Shown: piece after piece, positions 33,953 through 43,062 of the stretch
How the letters are laid out: every line of letters starts with the position of its first letter
Numbering within the stretch: the stretch's first letter is position 1
From: Diplocloster agilis
Lineage (GTDB): Bacteria; Bacillota; Clostridia; Lachnospirales; Lachnospiraceae
DNA length: 64,000 nucleotides
Assembly: GCF_019042275.1 (NCBI RefSeq)
Contig: NZ_JAHQCW010000010.1
Span: 62,001-126,000, forward strand
Reading direction: 5' to 3'
Made by a program: the position numbers and the translations under genes
Notes under the pieces: model-generated
What the model was told of the DNA's origin: nothing
Seen by the model: the letters and a program-made list of their open reading frames with translations, nothing else
Databases searched by the model: none

Positions 33953-34297
33953 ATGCCCTGCATAAATGTTAAGACTAATGCGGAGATAAGCAGCGATCAG
34001 GAACAGAGGTTGAAGGAGCAGCTGGGCCGGGCCATATCTTGCATTCCAGGAAAAAGCGAGAGCTGGCTGATGATCACCTTTGAAGATCAGGTACATATGT
34101 ATTTCAAAGGAAAAGCCGACCAGAGAATGGCGTTTGTGGAAGTGAAAATCTACGGCAGCGCTTCCGCAGAAGATTACGACCGGCTGACCGGAGAGATCAC
34201 AAACATACTGGAAACAAATCTTGGTATTCCCCCGTCACAGATCTATGTGAAATACGAAGAGGTCGCCTATTGGGGATGGAATGGCAATAATTTTTAA
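33953..34297 (+). CDS. MIF-like tautomerase family protein
   Basis: 114 residues beginning M-P-C-I-N-V: Pro after the initiator is the catalytic base of the tautomerase/MIF superfamily. SWLMITFEDQVHMYFKG and the C-terminal VYVKYEEV-like strand IYVKYEEVAYWGWNGNNF (18 residues) match the MIF/phenylpyruvate tautomerase pattern. It follows nrdD by 30 bases, with AGGAGTGATGAAGC before the ATG, so it may be read from the same promoter. The substrate is unknown. Confidence 0.8.
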   Translation: MPCINVKTNAEISSDQEQRLKEQLGRAISCIPGKSESWLMITFEDQVHMYFKGKADQRMAFVEVKIYGSASAEDYDRLTGEITNILETNLGIPPSQIYVKYEEVAYWGWNGNNF

Positions 34298-34315
34298 TCA
34301 CGCAATGGACTTAGT

Positions 34316-34355
34316 CCCGCGAAGCCCGCGCTATGCGCAGCTTCGCGGGCTTTTT
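34316..34355 (+). terminator. Intrinsic terminator
   Basis: Perfect ten-base-pair stem CCCGCGAAGC / GCTTCGCGGG with a 14-base loop, then CTTTTT. Confidence 0.9.
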
Positions 34356-34377
34356 ACAAACGGCAAGCACGAAGGGA

Positions 34378-34445
34378 GGGGACTGGCTCCTTTCGGCAGT
34401 AAAGCAAGACCGTAAGAAACTACGCAGAGAAAGGTGCCTGTCCCC
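34378..34445. repeat. Palindromic intergenic element
   Basis: GGGGACTGGCTCCTTTC (34378-34394) and GAAAGGTGCCTGTCCCC (34429-34445) pair over 17 bases with two mismatches around a 34-base loop. It has no T tail and stands apart from the terminator just upstream, so it looks like a small interspersed element. Confidence 0.55.
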
Positions 34446-34589
34446 GGATGCCGGCCAGTTCAAGAAGTCTCCAAAACTTCAATCCGCATATTGCCATAAT
34501 CAAACTTTCTAAAACCCATCAAATATCCATAAAATATTAATCAAAAATATAATGAAAACTATAATTACAAGGTAAAATTACAATAATGA

Positions 34590-34618
34590 TTGACAACATT
34601 CCCAAACCGAGCTACTAT
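34590..34618 (+). promoter_or_regulatory. Sigma-A promoter of the sugar operon
   Basis: TTGACA (34590-34595), 17 bases, TACTAT (34613-34618). Confidence 0.82.
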
Positions 34619-34630
34619 TATAATAATAAA

Positions 34631-34644
34631 TGTGCTCGAGCACA
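34631..34644. promoter_or_regulatory. LacI-type operator
   Basis: Perfect 14-base palindrome TGTGCTCGAGCACA with a central CG, starting about seven bases after the likely transcription start. It is well placed for repression by the LacI-family protein encoded in the same operon. Confidence 0.75.
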
Positions 34645-34690
34645 AACCCAAACAACACCCAAACCAAAAGTAAGAAAAGGAGCAAAGAAC

Positions 34691-36160
34691 ATGAACAATC
34701 TACCAGTTGTAAAAGCAGGAATCGTAGCAGTATCCAGAAACTGTTTCCCCATGTCGCTGTCAGAGAACAGGCGGAAAGCGGTAGTGAAGGCTTACCGGGA
34801 AAAATATGGCGATATCTATGAATGCCCCACCTGCATTGAGACAGAAATCCATATGAGAAAAGCCCTTGCCCAGGTAAAGGAAGCCGGATGTAACGCGTTG
34901 ATCGTCTATCTGGGGAATTTTGGCCCTGAATCCGCGGAAACCTTGCTGGGAAAAGAGTTCGGCGGCCCGGTCATGTACATAGCGGCGGCGGAAGAGACCG
35001 GCGATAATCTGGTGGGAGGGCGCGGCGACGCCTACTGTGGAATGCTGAATGCCAGCTATAATCTGGATCTGCGGAATATAAAAGCCTACATTCCGGAAAA
35101 TCCGGTTGGAGATGCGCAGGACTGCGCGGACCGGATCGCCGAATTCCTGCCTATCGCCAGAACGATCATCGGACTGCGGAACCTGAAAGTGATTGGATTC
35201 GGTCCCAGACCGCAGGATTTCCTGGCCTGTAACGCTCCGATCAAACAGCTTTACAACCTGGGCGTGGAGATCGAGGAGAATTCAGAGCTGGATCTATTTG
35301 AGGCCTATCACAATCACGCCGACGATCCGAGAATACCGTCCGTAGTACAGGAAATGGAAGCAGAGCTGGGAGCGGGCAATAAAAAGCCGGAGATTCTGGC
35401 CAAGCTGGCGCAGTATGAGGTTACTTTGCTGGATTGGGTGGAGGAACACAAAGGCTCCAGGGATTATGTGGTAATCGCCGGGAAATGCTGGCCGGCTTTT
35501 CAGACCCAGTTCGGGTTCGTTCCCTGTTATGTAAATGGACGCCTGACCGCTAAGGGCATCCCCGTATCCTGTGAAGTGGATATCTACGGTGCTCTAAGCG
35601 AATTCATCGGAATGTGCATCAGCGAAGATACCGTGACTCTGCTGGATATCAATAATACGGTTCCCAAAGATATGTATGAAGAAGAGATCGCCGGAAAGTA
35701 TTCCTATGGGCTCAGCGACACTTTTATGGGATTCCACTGCGGAAATACGTCTGCGGGTAAACTGAGCTTCTGCGAGATGAAATATCAGATGATCATGGCC
35801 CGGACCCTGCCGGAGGAAGTGACCCAGGGAACGCTGGAGGGAGATCTGGTTCCGGGTGAGATCACCTTCTACCGTCTGCAGAGCACTGCGGATGCGAAAT
35901 TAAAGGCATATGTGGCCGAGGGTGAGATCCTGCCGGTAGCGACCAGGTCCTTCGGCGGAATCGGAGTGTTCGCGATCCCAGATATGGGAAGATTTTACCG
36001 CCATGTGCTGGTAGAGAAACACTATCCGCATCACGGAGCGGTAGCCTTCGGACATTTTGGAAAAACCCTGTTCGAAGTATTCAAATATCTGGGAGTGGAG
36101 GATATCGGGTTTAATCAGCCCAAAGAGATGAGATATCCCTCGGAAAACCCCTTTGCATAG
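34691..36160 (+). CDS. L-fucose/L-arabinose isomerase-family protein
   Basis: 489 residues related to the fucose/arabinose isomerase fold: N-terminal Rossmann-like domains (NALIVYLGNFGPESA), VVIAGKCWPAFQTQFG, CEVDIYGALSEF and the metal-ligand-containing FHCGNTSAGK. It interconverts an aldose and a ketose; with a xylulokinase in the same operon the product is probably a ketopentose. ATG 34691 follows AAAAGGAGCAAAGAAC. Controlled by the promoter and operator just upstream. The sugar is not determinable; arabinose, fucose, D-arabinose or a sulfo- or deoxy-sugar are all possible. Confidence 0.78.
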   Translation: MNNLPVVKAGIVAVSRNCFPMSLSENRRKAVVKAYREKYGDIYECPTCIETEIHMRKALAQVKEAGCNALIVYLGNFGPESAETLLGKEFGGPVMYIAAAEETGDNLVGGRGDAYCGMLNASYNLDLRNIKAYIPENPVGDAQDCADRIAEFLPIARTIIGLRNLKVIGFGPRPQDFLACNAPIKQLYNLGVEIEENSELDLFEAYHNHADDPRIPSVVQEMEAELGAGNKKPEILAKLAQYEVTLLDWVEEHKGSRDYVVIAGKCWPAFQTQFGFVPCYVNGRLTAKGIPVSCEVDIYGALSEFIGMCISEDTVTLLDINNTVPKDMYEEEIAGKYSYGLSDTFMGFHCGNTSAGKLSFCEMKYQMIMARTLPEEVTQGTLEGDLVPGEITFYRLQSTADAKLKAYVAEGEILPVATRSFGGIGVFAIPDMGRFYRHVLVEKHYPHHGAVAFGHFGKTLFEVFKYLGVEDIGFNQPKEMRYPSENPFA

Positions 36161-36184
36161 CAGAATATAACGGAGACGGGACAT

Positions 36185-37222
36185 ATGTCGGTGACAATCA
36201 AACAGATCGCGGAAAAAGCGGGTGTATCCAGGGGAACCGTGGACCGGGTCATTAACAACCGTGGACATGTCAAACCTGAGATCGAAGAGCGCGTACAAAA
36301 GATCGCCAAAGAACTGGGTTACCGGCCCAATGCGGCCGGTAAAGCCCTGGCGGCCCGAAAAAAGAATTTTATCATAGGTGTGATCCTGTGTGCCAGGGGG
36401 AATGAATTCTTTGACGATATCTTAAAAGGGATCAAGGGAGCGGAGCAGGAGGCAGCCGAGTTCGGCATTCAGGTAGTGGTAAAGACCATGAAGGGATACC
36501 AGGTGGAGGAGCAGCTCCGGCTTATGGATCAGCTGGAAGAACAAATTCATTTTCTCATCCTGAATCCGATCAATGATGAGAGGATAGCCGGTAAAATCAA
36601 TGAATTGTCGGAAAAAAACATACCGGTCATTACCGTAAACACGGATATCGAAGGCAGCCGCAGACTCTGCTACGTGGGCTGCGACTATCTGAAAAGCGGT
36701 CGGACGGCTTGCGGTATCCTGGGTATTGCGACAGACGGCAAAGGCCGGGTAGGTATCGCAACCGGTTCCGTAAAAATCCTGGGCCACAATCAGCGGATCA
36801 GAGGCTTCTATGAGACACAAAAGAAAAGATTTCCCGAACTTAATATTCTGGACATTGTAGAGACGGAGGATGACAAAGAGACCGGCTATACCCAAACGCT
36901 CCTAATGCTGAACCGGCATCCCGAAATAAACGCGGTATATATAGCGGCGGCAGCGGCCGATGGGGTGTGCCGAGCGGTGTCCGACTGGCAGAGCGGGAAT
37001 ACGGAACTGCCCCACCCTATTAAAATAGTCGGCAGCGACCTGACGCCGTCCATATCAAAGCTATTGAAAGAAGAAAGAATTCTGGGCACCATCTGCCAGC
37101 AGCCCTGGACCCAGGGCTATCAGTCGGTTACGCTGGCCGTTCACTATCTGGTCAACGGGCAGAAACCGGCCAGAGAATATTTTTATATGAAAAATGAAAT
37201 AAAAATACCGGAGAATCTTTAG
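36185..37222 (+). CDS. LacI-family transcriptional regulator
   Basis: 345 residues. N-terminal helix-turn-helix TIKQIAEKAGVSRGTVDRV plus hinge RPNAAGKALAARKK, then a periplasmic-binding-protein-like sugar sensor domain (IIGVILCARGNEFFDDILKG). The Gly-Thr-Val-Asp in the recognition helix and AAGKALAA hinge place it in the subgroup often linked with pentose or inositol catabolism. It lies between the isomerase and the kinase, and probably binds TGTGCTCGAGCACA at 34631. Confidence 0.85.
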   Translation: MSVTIKQIAEKAGVSRGTVDRVINNRGHVKPEIEERVQKIAKELGYRPNAAGKALAARKKNFIIGVILCARGNEFFDDILKGIKGAEQEAAEFGIQVVVKTMKGYQVEEQLRLMDQLEEQIHFLILNPINDERIAGKINELSEKNIPVITVNTDIEGSRRLCYVGCDYLKSGRTACGILGIATDGKGRVGIATGSVKILGHNQRIRGFYETQKKRFPELNILDIVETEDDKETGYTQTLLMLNRHPEINAVYIAAAAADGVCRAVSDWQSGNTELPHPIKIVGSDLTPSISKLLKEERILGTICQQPWTQGYQSVTLAVHYLVNGQKPAREYFYMKNEIKIPENL

Positions 37223-37246
37223 CCGGAAAATAAAAAGGAGGATATT

Positions 37247-38719
37247 ATGCTCTATATAGGTATTGATCTGGGAACTTCGGCGGTTAAATTACTGCTTATG
37301 GACGCGAAAGGCAGCATCCGGAAGATTGTATCCCGTGAATATCCCTTATATTTCCCTCACCCGGGATGGTCGGAACAAAACCCGGAGGACTGGTATGAGC
37401 AGACGATAGAGGGGATTCGGGAACTGCTGGCGGATACGGACAAAGAACAGGTAGCCGGTATAAGCTTTGGGGGCCAGATGCACGGACTGGTAATTTTGGA
37501 TGAAAATGACCGGGTGATCAGACCGGCTATCCTCTGGAACGACGGCCGGTCCATCAAAGAATGCGAGTACCTGAATGGCGTGATCGGAATGGAAAAACTG
37601 ACCGGCTATACCGCCAACATCGCGTTTGCCGGTTTTACCGCCCCGAAACTTCTGTGGGTTAAAGAAAACGAGCCGGACAACTTTAGCAAAATCTGTAAAA
37701 TCATGCTTCCCAAAGACTATCTGGCTTACCGTTTGACCGGCGTCTTCTGCACGGATGTATCCGATGCTTCCGGCATGCTGCTCTTTGATGTCAGAAACCG
37801 CTGCTGGTCCAAAGAAATGGAAGAAATCTGCGGAATACGGGAAGAGCAGCTGGCCCGCGTATACGAAAGTTATGAAAGCGTCGGCACGGTCACGAAGGAA
37901 ATCGCCGATACGCTGGGGCTGTCTCCTTCGGTAATCGTGGCCGCGGGGGCAGGGGATAACGCTGCCGCAGCGGTGGGGACCGGAACCGTAGGCGACGGTA
38001 TGTGCAATATATCCCTGGGGACTTCCGGGACGATCTTTATTTCCAGCAAAAACTTCGGAGTGGATGCTCACAACGGTCTTCATTCCTTTGCCCATGCCGA
38101 CGGGCATTATCACCTTATGGGCTGCATGCTCAGCGCCGCATCCTGCAATAAGTGGTGGATGGATGAGATTTTAAACAGCAGCGATTACCAGGGGGAACAG
38201 GACAAAATACCGGCGCTTGGCCATAATCACGTGTTTTTCCTGCCCTACCTGATGGGAGAGCGTTCCCCGCATAATGATCCCAATGCCAGAGGAACCTTTA
38301 TCGGGATGACCATGGACACCACCCGGGCCGACATGACCCAGGCGGTCCTTGAGGGGGTAGCCTTCGCCCTTCGCGATTCCCTGGAAATCGCCAAAGACCT
38401 GGGCATCCGTATAGAGCGCACCAAGATCTGCGGCGGCGGCGCAAAGAGCCCGCTATGGCGGCAGATGATCGCGGATATCCTCAACCTGAAGGTAGACCTG
38501 ATCGAGGTGGAAGAGGGGCCTGCTTACGGTGGAGCGATACTGGCGGCGGTGGCCAACAAAGAATTTGAGTCCGTTGAGGACGCTGCCGAAAAACTGATCC
38601 GCATTACCGCCACCATAGAGCCGGATCCGGAAACCGTGGACCTCTATGAAGAGCGCTATCAAAAATTCCGTAGGATTTATCCCGGACTTAAGAATATTTT
38701 TAAAGAGATTGTCAGATAA
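37247..38719 (+). CDS. xylB: Xylulokinase
   Basis: FGGY-family kinase phosphorylating xylulose or a similar ketose. GIDLGTSAVKLLLMD at the start (phosphate loop), SFGGQMHGLVILD, AGAGDNAAAAVGTG and the C-terminal GGGAKSPLWRQMIADIL (in parts) are FGGY hallmarks; 490 residues. AAAAAGGAGGATATT precedes the ATG, 24 bases after the regulator. The product enters the pentose phosphate pathway. Followed by a hairpin sharing its sequence with the giant palindrome at 13.4 kb. Confidence 0.88.
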   Translation: MLYIGIDLGTSAVKLLLMDAKGSIRKIVSREYPLYFPHPGWSEQNPEDWYEQTIEGIRELLADTDKEQVAGISFGGQMHGLVILDENDRVIRPAILWNDGRSIKECEYLNGVIGMEKLTGYTANIAFAGFTAPKLLWVKENEPDNFSKICKIMLPKDYLAYRLTGVFCTDVSDASGMLLFDVRNRCWSKEMEEICGIREEQLARVYESYESVGTVTKEIADTLGLSPSVIVAAGAGDNAAAAVGTGTVGDGMCNISLGTSGTIFISSKNFGVDAHNGLHSFAHADGHYHLMGCMLSAASCNKWWMDEILNSSDYQGEQDKIPALGHNHVFFLPYLMGERSPHNDPNARGTFIGMTMDTTRADMTQAVLEGVAFALRDSLEIAKDLGIRIERTKICGGGAKSPLWRQMIADILNLKVDLIEVEEGPAYGGAILAAVANKEFESVEDAAEKLIRITATIEPDPETVDLYEERYQKFRRIYPGLKNIFKEIVR

Positions 38720-38749
38720 CGGATCTCAAAACCCGGGCTATCAACTGGG

Positions 38750-38800
38750 CCTCTGAACCGACAGCACCTAAGGTGTTCCCGGTTCAGAGGTTTTTGCCCG
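38750..38800 (+). terminator. Terminator-like hairpin sharing a conserved core with the giant palindrome
   Basis: CCTCTGAACCG (38750-38760) pairs with CGGTTCAGAGG (38780-38790), enclosing a CACCT/AGGTG stem, followed by TTTTT. The segment 38773-38800 (GTGTTCCCGGTTCAGAGG then TTTTTGCCCG) matches 13609-13636 in 26 of 28 positions. Confidence 0.8.
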
Positions 38801-38858
38801 CTTGTGCCTTTTTTGCGCCTGTTCCGTTCGGTAAAAGGTTCGGTAAAGGAAAAACCGC

Positions 38859-38887
38859 TTGTCAATTCTACTTCCTGTGTGTATAAT
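38859..38887 (+). promoter_or_regulatory. Sigma-A promoter of rho
   Basis: TTGTCA (38859-38864), 17 bases, TATAAT (38882-38887). The roughly 95-base leader before the rho ATG may be used for autoregulation as in other bacteria. Confidence 0.8.
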
Positions 38888-38986
38888 GAAAATAATTGGA
38901 AATTAAAGTCATAGTCGTTTCTGACATGAATCCCAGCATGTAAACCAAAACGGTAATACAGAACAGAATAAATAAAGGAGAATAGC

Positions 38987-40825
38987 ATGAATCGGGAAAA
39001 ATACGAATCGTTATCATTGGCAGCGCTGAAAGACATTGCGAAGGCCCGCGGCATGAAGGGGACTTCCGGGATGCGTAAAGGCGACCTGATCCAACTGATG
39101 CTTGCAGAGGATCAGAAGGCGGAGGGGGAGCCGGCCACGGCAGCCGGACAGGAGGAAGCCGCACAGGAAAAAGAAGAAATGAAACAGGATAAAGAAGAAA
39201 AACAGGCGGAAAAGCCGCTGAGCGAGACGAAGAAGAGAGTCGTGTCCAGCCAGCAGCGACCGCGATATAAGAATCAGTCCAGGATAGCGGTAAGAACTCA
39301 AACGCCGTCCAGGGAAGAGAACGGAAATCAGACGGCATCCAGGGAAGAGTCAAGGAATCAGGCTCCGTCCAGAGAAGAGACGAGAAATCAGGTTTCTTCC
39401 AGGGAAGAGACGAGAAATCAGGCCCCTTCGAGAGAAGAAACAAGAAATCAGACCGCATCCAGAGCAGAGGAGCGAAACCAGGCTCCGTCCAGGGAGGAGT
39501 CAAGGAATCAGGCGCAGTCCAGGGAAGAGGGAAGAAGCCAGAACCAGTTCAGAGAAGATTCAAGAACTCAGGCCCAGTCCCGGGAGGATGTAAGATTCCA
39601 GACACAGCCTGAATCCAGGGAAGAGAAGAGGCAGGATAACCGCGAGGACAGGCAGGACGGCGAGAGCAGGGCGAATGTCCCGGATATGGAACAGCTGGAC
39701 AGCGGTGTTACAGCCAACGGAATACTGGAGGTACTGCCGGACGGCTATGGATTCATCCGGTGCGCCAATTATCTTCCGGGAGAGAACGATGTCTATGTAT
39801 CCCCATCTCAGATCCGCAGATTTAATCTGAAAACCGGTGATATCTTATGCGGAAATACCAGGATTAAAACCCAGCAGGAAAAGTTCAGCGCGTTACTTTA
39901 TTTAAAGAGTATTAATGGCTTTCATCCTTCAGAGGCAAACCGCAGATTTAACTTTGAAGATATGACGCCTATATTCCCAAATAAGAGACTGCGTCTGGAA
40001 AGATCACAGTCCAGCATTGCTATGCGGATTGTGGATGTGATTTCCCCGATCGGTAAAGGACAGCGCGGTATGATCGTCTCCCCTCCGAAGGCAGGTAAGA
40101 CAACCCTGTTAAAGGATGTGGCCAAGTCGATTATCACCAACAATCCGGAAATGCATCTGATTATCCTGCTGATCGACGAACGGCCGGAGGAGGTTACGGA
40201 TATCAAGGAAGCGATCGAGGGACAGAACGTGGAAGTGATCTATTCCACTTTCGATGAGCTTCCGGAACATCACAAACGGGTGTCGGAGATGGTGATCGAA
40301 CGGGCGAAGCGCCTGGTGGAACACAGGAAAGACGTGGTGATCCTGCTGGACAGCATAACGAGACTGGCCAGAGCCTATAACCTGACGGTGCCGCCCAGCG
40401 GAAGAACGCTTTCCGGAGGTTTGGACCCGGCGGCCTTGCACATGCCAAAACGCTTTTTCGGCGCCGCGAGAAACATGCGGGAAGGGGGAAGCCTTACGAT
40501 TCTGGCTACCGCCCTTGTGGACACGGGCAGCAAGATGGACGATGTGGTATATGAGGAGTTCAAAGGAACCGGTAATATGGAGCTGGTTTTGGACCGAAAG
40601 CTGCAGGAAAAACGGATTTTCCCGGCCATCGACATTCAGAAGTCCAGCACCAGAAGAGAGGATCTGCTCCTGACCAGGGAAGAGCAGGAAGCGGTCTATC
40701 TGATGCGGAAGGCGCTGAACGGCCTGCGGACCGACGAAGCGGTGGAAAATATCCTGAATATGTTTGTACGGACCAAGAATAATATGGAGTTTGTACAGAT
40801 GGTGAAAAAAACAAAATTTATTTAA
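38987..40825 (+). CDS. rho: Transcription termination factor Rho with a tandem-repeat insertion
   Basis: RNA-dependent hexameric helicase. N-terminal helical domain about residues 1-45 ([27 protein letters not shown]), then a long charged insertion from about 46 to 235. The cold-shock-like primary RNA site follows ([28 protein letters not shown]), then the RecA-like motor with P-loop [13 protein letters not shown] near residue 364 and Q-loop region [20 protein letters not shown]. 612 residues against about 420 for E. coli Rho. The insertion holds about ten decapeptide repeats (separate entry). Such insertions occur in Clostridial Rho proteins, one of which has been reported as prion-like. Confidence 0.95.
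   Translation: MNREKYESLSLAALKDIAKARGMKGTSGMRKGDLIQLMLAEDQKAEGEPATAAGQEEAAQEKEEMKQDKEEKQAEKPLSETKKRVVSSQQRPRYKNQSRIAVRTQTPSREENGNQTASREESRNQAPSREETRNQVSSREETRNQAPSREETRNQTASRAEERNQAPSREESRNQAQSREEGRSQNQFREDSRTQAQSREDVRFQTQPESREEKRQDNREDRQDGESRANVPDMEQLDSGVTANGILEVLPDGYGFIRCANYLPGENDVYVSPSQIRRFNLKTGDILCGNTRIKTQQEKFSALLYLKSINGFHPSEANRRFNFEDMTPIFPNKRLRLERSQSSIAMRIVDVISPIGKGQRGMIVSPPKAGKTTLLKDVAKSIITNNPEMHLIILLIDERPEEVTDIKEAIEGQNVEVIYSTFDELPEHHKRVSEMVIERAKRLVEHRKDVVILLDSITRLARAYNLTVPPSGRTLSGGLDPAALHMPKRFFGAARNMREGGSLTILATALVDTGSKMDDVVYEEFKGTGNMELVLDRKLQEKRIFPAIDIQKSSTRREDLLLTREEQEAVYLMRKALNGLRTDEAVENILNMFVRTKNNMEFVQMVKKTKFI
39298..39627 (+). repeat. Thirty-base tandem repeats inside rho
   Basis: About ten or eleven imperfect 30-base units, each encoding a decapeptide of the type [10 protein letters not shown] (variants [40 protein letters not shown]). 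In frame, no stops. The similarity decays toward the 3' end. Copy number is expected to vary between strains. Confidence 0.9.
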
Positions 40826-40832
40826 GAAAAAC

Positions 40833-40861
40833 TTGCAATCAGCTCGTGGGTATGATACAAT
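40833..40861 (+). promoter_or_regulatory. Sigma-A promoter of rpmE
   Basis: TTGCAA (40833-40838), 17 bases, TACAAT (40856-40861). Confidence 0.75.
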
Positions 40862-40935
40862 ATGAAAGCTGTTTATAAGTAACGTATGTAAGATCCCCTA
40901 AGGGGACAGAAAGTAGATATAGAGAGGTGAAAACA

Positions 40936-41145
40936 ATGAGAGAAGGAATTCATCCGACATACCATCAGGCTACGGTAACCTGCAACTGCGGAAATACTTT
41001 TGTAACCGGATCCACAAAGAACGAAATCCACGTGGAAGTTTGTTCCAAATGTCATCCGTTCTACACCGGACAGCAGAAAGCGGCATCCGCTCGCGGACGT
41101 ATCGATAAGTTCAACCGTAAGTATGGCATGAACGAAAACAAATAA
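40936..41145 (+). CDS. rpmE: 50S ribosomal protein L31, zinc-binding form
   Basis: 69 residues beginning [10 protein letters not shown]. Four Cys in TCNCGNTF and [11 protein letters not shown] make this the zinc-binding (C+) form. ATG 40936 follows AGAGAGGTGAAAACA; a GTG three codons earlier overlaps that site. Own promoter and terminator, placed after rho as in many Clostridia. Confidence 0.95.
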   Translation: MREGIHPTYHQATVTCNCGNTFVTGSTKNEIHVEVCSKCHPFYTGQQKAASARGRIDKFNRKYGMNENK

Positions 41146-41157
41146 GGCAGATAGAGA

Positions 41158-41191
41158 AGGTTGAGGTTATTTAATCTCAACCTCATTTTTT
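41158..41191 (+). terminator. Intrinsic terminator of rpmE
   Basis: AGGTTGAG / CTCAACCT stem followed by CATTTTTT. Confidence 0.85.
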
Positions 41192-41203
41192 AAGGAAATG
41201 AAA

Positions 41204-41229
41204 GGGAGTTTCGCAGGGAACTCTTTTTT
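41204..41229 (+). terminator. Weak second terminator-like hairpin
   Basis: GAGTT / AACTC short stem followed by six T, directly upstream of the DUF1385 gene; it may act as an attenuator or backup terminator. Confidence 0.5.
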
Positions 41230-41273
41230 CCGTAAAATGTATGGCGCAGTTACGGGCCATAGGAGGAAAACAT

Positions 41274-42281
41274 ATGAAATCTTCAGGAATCGGCGGGCAG
41301 GCAGTGATCGAGGGTATCATGATGAAGCATGGTGATGAATACTCTGTTGCCGTGAGAAAGCCCGATGGAGAGATAGAATTACAGATCAGCAATTATGAAG
41401 GGGTATTAAAAAACTCACGGATTAAGAAGTGGCCGTTTATCAGAGGCGTCTTTGCGTTTATCGATTCTCTGGTGTTGGGAATGAAGACATTGACCTTTTC
41501 GGCCAGCTTTTATGAAGAAGAGGAAGAAGCCCAGGCATCCAAGGCGGATCAGGTCATGGAAAAGCTGTTCAAAGATAAGGCGGAGAAGGTAGTCATGGGA
41601 CTGGCCATCGTTCTGTCGGTAGTATTGGCAGTCGGGATCTTCATGGTACTGCCGCTATTGATAGCCGGCTATTTTAAGAAGTACATTATTTCCTATACGG
41701 TGCTTGCTATTATAGAAGGGGCTATCCGTATTATTCTGTTTATATCCTATGTAGCGCTGATTTCCTGTATGAAGGATATCAAGCGGGTCTACATGTATCA
41801 CGGAGCCGAACACAAATGTATCAACTGTGTGGAACATGGAAAAGAACTTACCGTGGAGAATGTGCGCAGCAGTTCGAAGCAGCATAAGCGCTGCGGCACC
41901 AGTTTTCTGTTGATGGTTGTCATTATCAGTGTGTTTTTCTTCATGTTTATCCGGGTGGATTCGCCGGTGGTGCGTCTGCTCAGCAGAGTCCTGCTGGTGC
42001 CGCTGATCGCCGGAGTGGCTTACGAATTTATCCGCCTGGCCGGTAATACGGACAATAAGCTGATCGGGATCCTGAGCAAACCGGGCCTCTGGATGCAGGG
42101 ACTGACGACGAAGGAGCCGGATGACAGCATGATCGAGGTGGCGATCACCGCTGTGGAGGCTGTTTTTGACTGGAAAGCATATCTGGCCGAAGAGTTCGGC
42201 GCAGAACAGTTGGGAGATAAGCATGACGTTTCAGGAAGCAAAGATATACGGAGAAAAGAAGCTGGCGCAGTCACAGATTGA
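41274..42281 (+). CDS. DUF1385 membrane protein
   Basis: 335 residues. The conserved start GGQAVIEGIMMKHGDEYSVAVR, WPFIRGVFAFIDSL, several membrane helices (about 110-230) and YHGAEHKCINCVEHG with potential metal ligands are DUF1385 hallmarks. The family is often next to prmC/prfA in Firmicutes, as here, but its function is not settled. ATG 41274 follows AGGAGG at seven bases. The 3' end overlaps prmC by 59 bases. Confidence 0.88.
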   Translation: MKSSGIGGQAVIEGIMMKHGDEYSVAVRKPDGEIELQISNYEGVLKNSRIKKWPFIRGVFAFIDSLVLGMKTLTFSASFYEEEEEAQASKADQVMEKLFKDKAEKVVMGLAIVLSVVLAVGIFMVLPLLIAGYFKKYIISYTVLAIIEGAIRIILFISYVALISCMKDIKRVYMYHGAEHKCINCVEHGKELTVENVRSSSKQHKRCGTSFLLMVVIISVFFFMFIRVDSPVVRLLSRVLLVPLIAGVAYEFIRLAGNTDNKLIGILSKPGLWMQGLTTKEPDDSMIEVAITAVEAVFDWKAYLAEEFGAEQLGDKHDVSGSKDIRRKEAGAVTD

Positions 42282-43062
42282 GGAATACCGCTTTGACGCA
42301 TGGTATTTGCTGAATTACGCTTCCGGACTCACGAATGCGCAGTATCTGCTGCACCAGCGGGAACCTATGGACGACGGTATGTGGGAGAATTATGACCGGC
42401 TTCTGGATGCGCGCTGCGGACACATTCCGCTCCAGCATCTGACCGGAGAACAGGAATTCTACGGCCTGCCCTTTCAGGTGGACCGGCGGGTGCTGATTCC
42501 AAGACAGGATACGGAAGTCCTGGTGGAAGAAGTGAAGCGGAGGCTGTCGCCTGGCATGAAGGTACTGGATCTATGTACCGGTTCAGGGTGTATTTTATTA
42601 AGTTTATTATATGGAAGAAATGACTTGCTCGGCGTTGGCACGGATCTATCCGCGGAAGCGCTGGAAGTTGCGAAAGCGAATGCAGAACGGCTCGGCGTGG
42701 AGGCGTGCTGGCGGCAGGGAGATCTATTCGAACCGATAGACGGAACCTTCGATCTGATTGTCTCGAATCCCCCCTATATCCCTACGGAAGTGATCAGTGG
42801 CCTGATGCCGGAGGTCAGGGAATATGAGCCCTTATCCGCGCTGGACGGCGGAGCCGATGGAATGGATTTCTACCGGAGGATCGGAGCCGAAGCGGGCGAT
42901 TATCTCACCCCGGGAGGATGGCTGTATCTGGAGATCGGATACGATCAGGGTGAAGCGGTGTCTTCTCTGTTGAGCGGGCATCATTATGAAGAAGTCCGGG
43001 TAATTAAGGACCTGGCAGGCTTGGACCGCGTAGTGTGCGGGAGATTAAAGGAGGAATTATAG
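42223..43062 (+). CDS. prmC: Peptide chain release factor N5-glutamine methyltransferase
   Basis: Methylates the Gln of the GGQ motif of release factors. An N-terminal helical domain is followed by IPLQHLTGEQEFYG, the SAM loop DLCTGSGCILLSLL and the substrate-Gln motif SNPPYIPTE. 280 residues. ATG 42223 is preceded by GGGAG and lies inside the DUF1385 gene; the 3' end directly abuts prfA, its substrate gene. Confidence 0.93.
   Translation: MTFQEAKIYGEKKLAQSQIEEYRFDAWYLLNYASGLTNAQYLLHQREPMDDGMWENYDRLLDARCGHIPLQHLTGEQEFYGLPFQVDRRVLIPRQDTEVLVEEVKRRLSPGMKVLDLCTGSGCILLSLLYGRNDLLGVGTDLSAEALEVAKANAERLGVEACWRQGDLFEPIDGTFDLIVSNPPYIPTEVISGLMPEVREYEPLSALDGGADGMDFYRRIGAEAGDYLTPGGWLYLEIGYDQGEAVSSLLSGHHYEEVRVIKDLAGLDRVVCGRLKEEL

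Larger units (their letters stand above)
34298..34690 (+). other. 393-nt intergenic region before the sugar operon
   Basis: Holds a strong terminator (34316-34355), a palindromic element (34378-34445), an AT-rich stretch, a sigma-A promoter (34590-34618) and a perfect palindromic operator (34631-34644). No coding frame. Confidence 0.7.

Noticed and set aside
39298-39627. Repeats in rho as a mobile or CRISPR-like element
   Set aside because: They keep frame, encode a regular decapeptide and have no spacers, so they are protein repeats.
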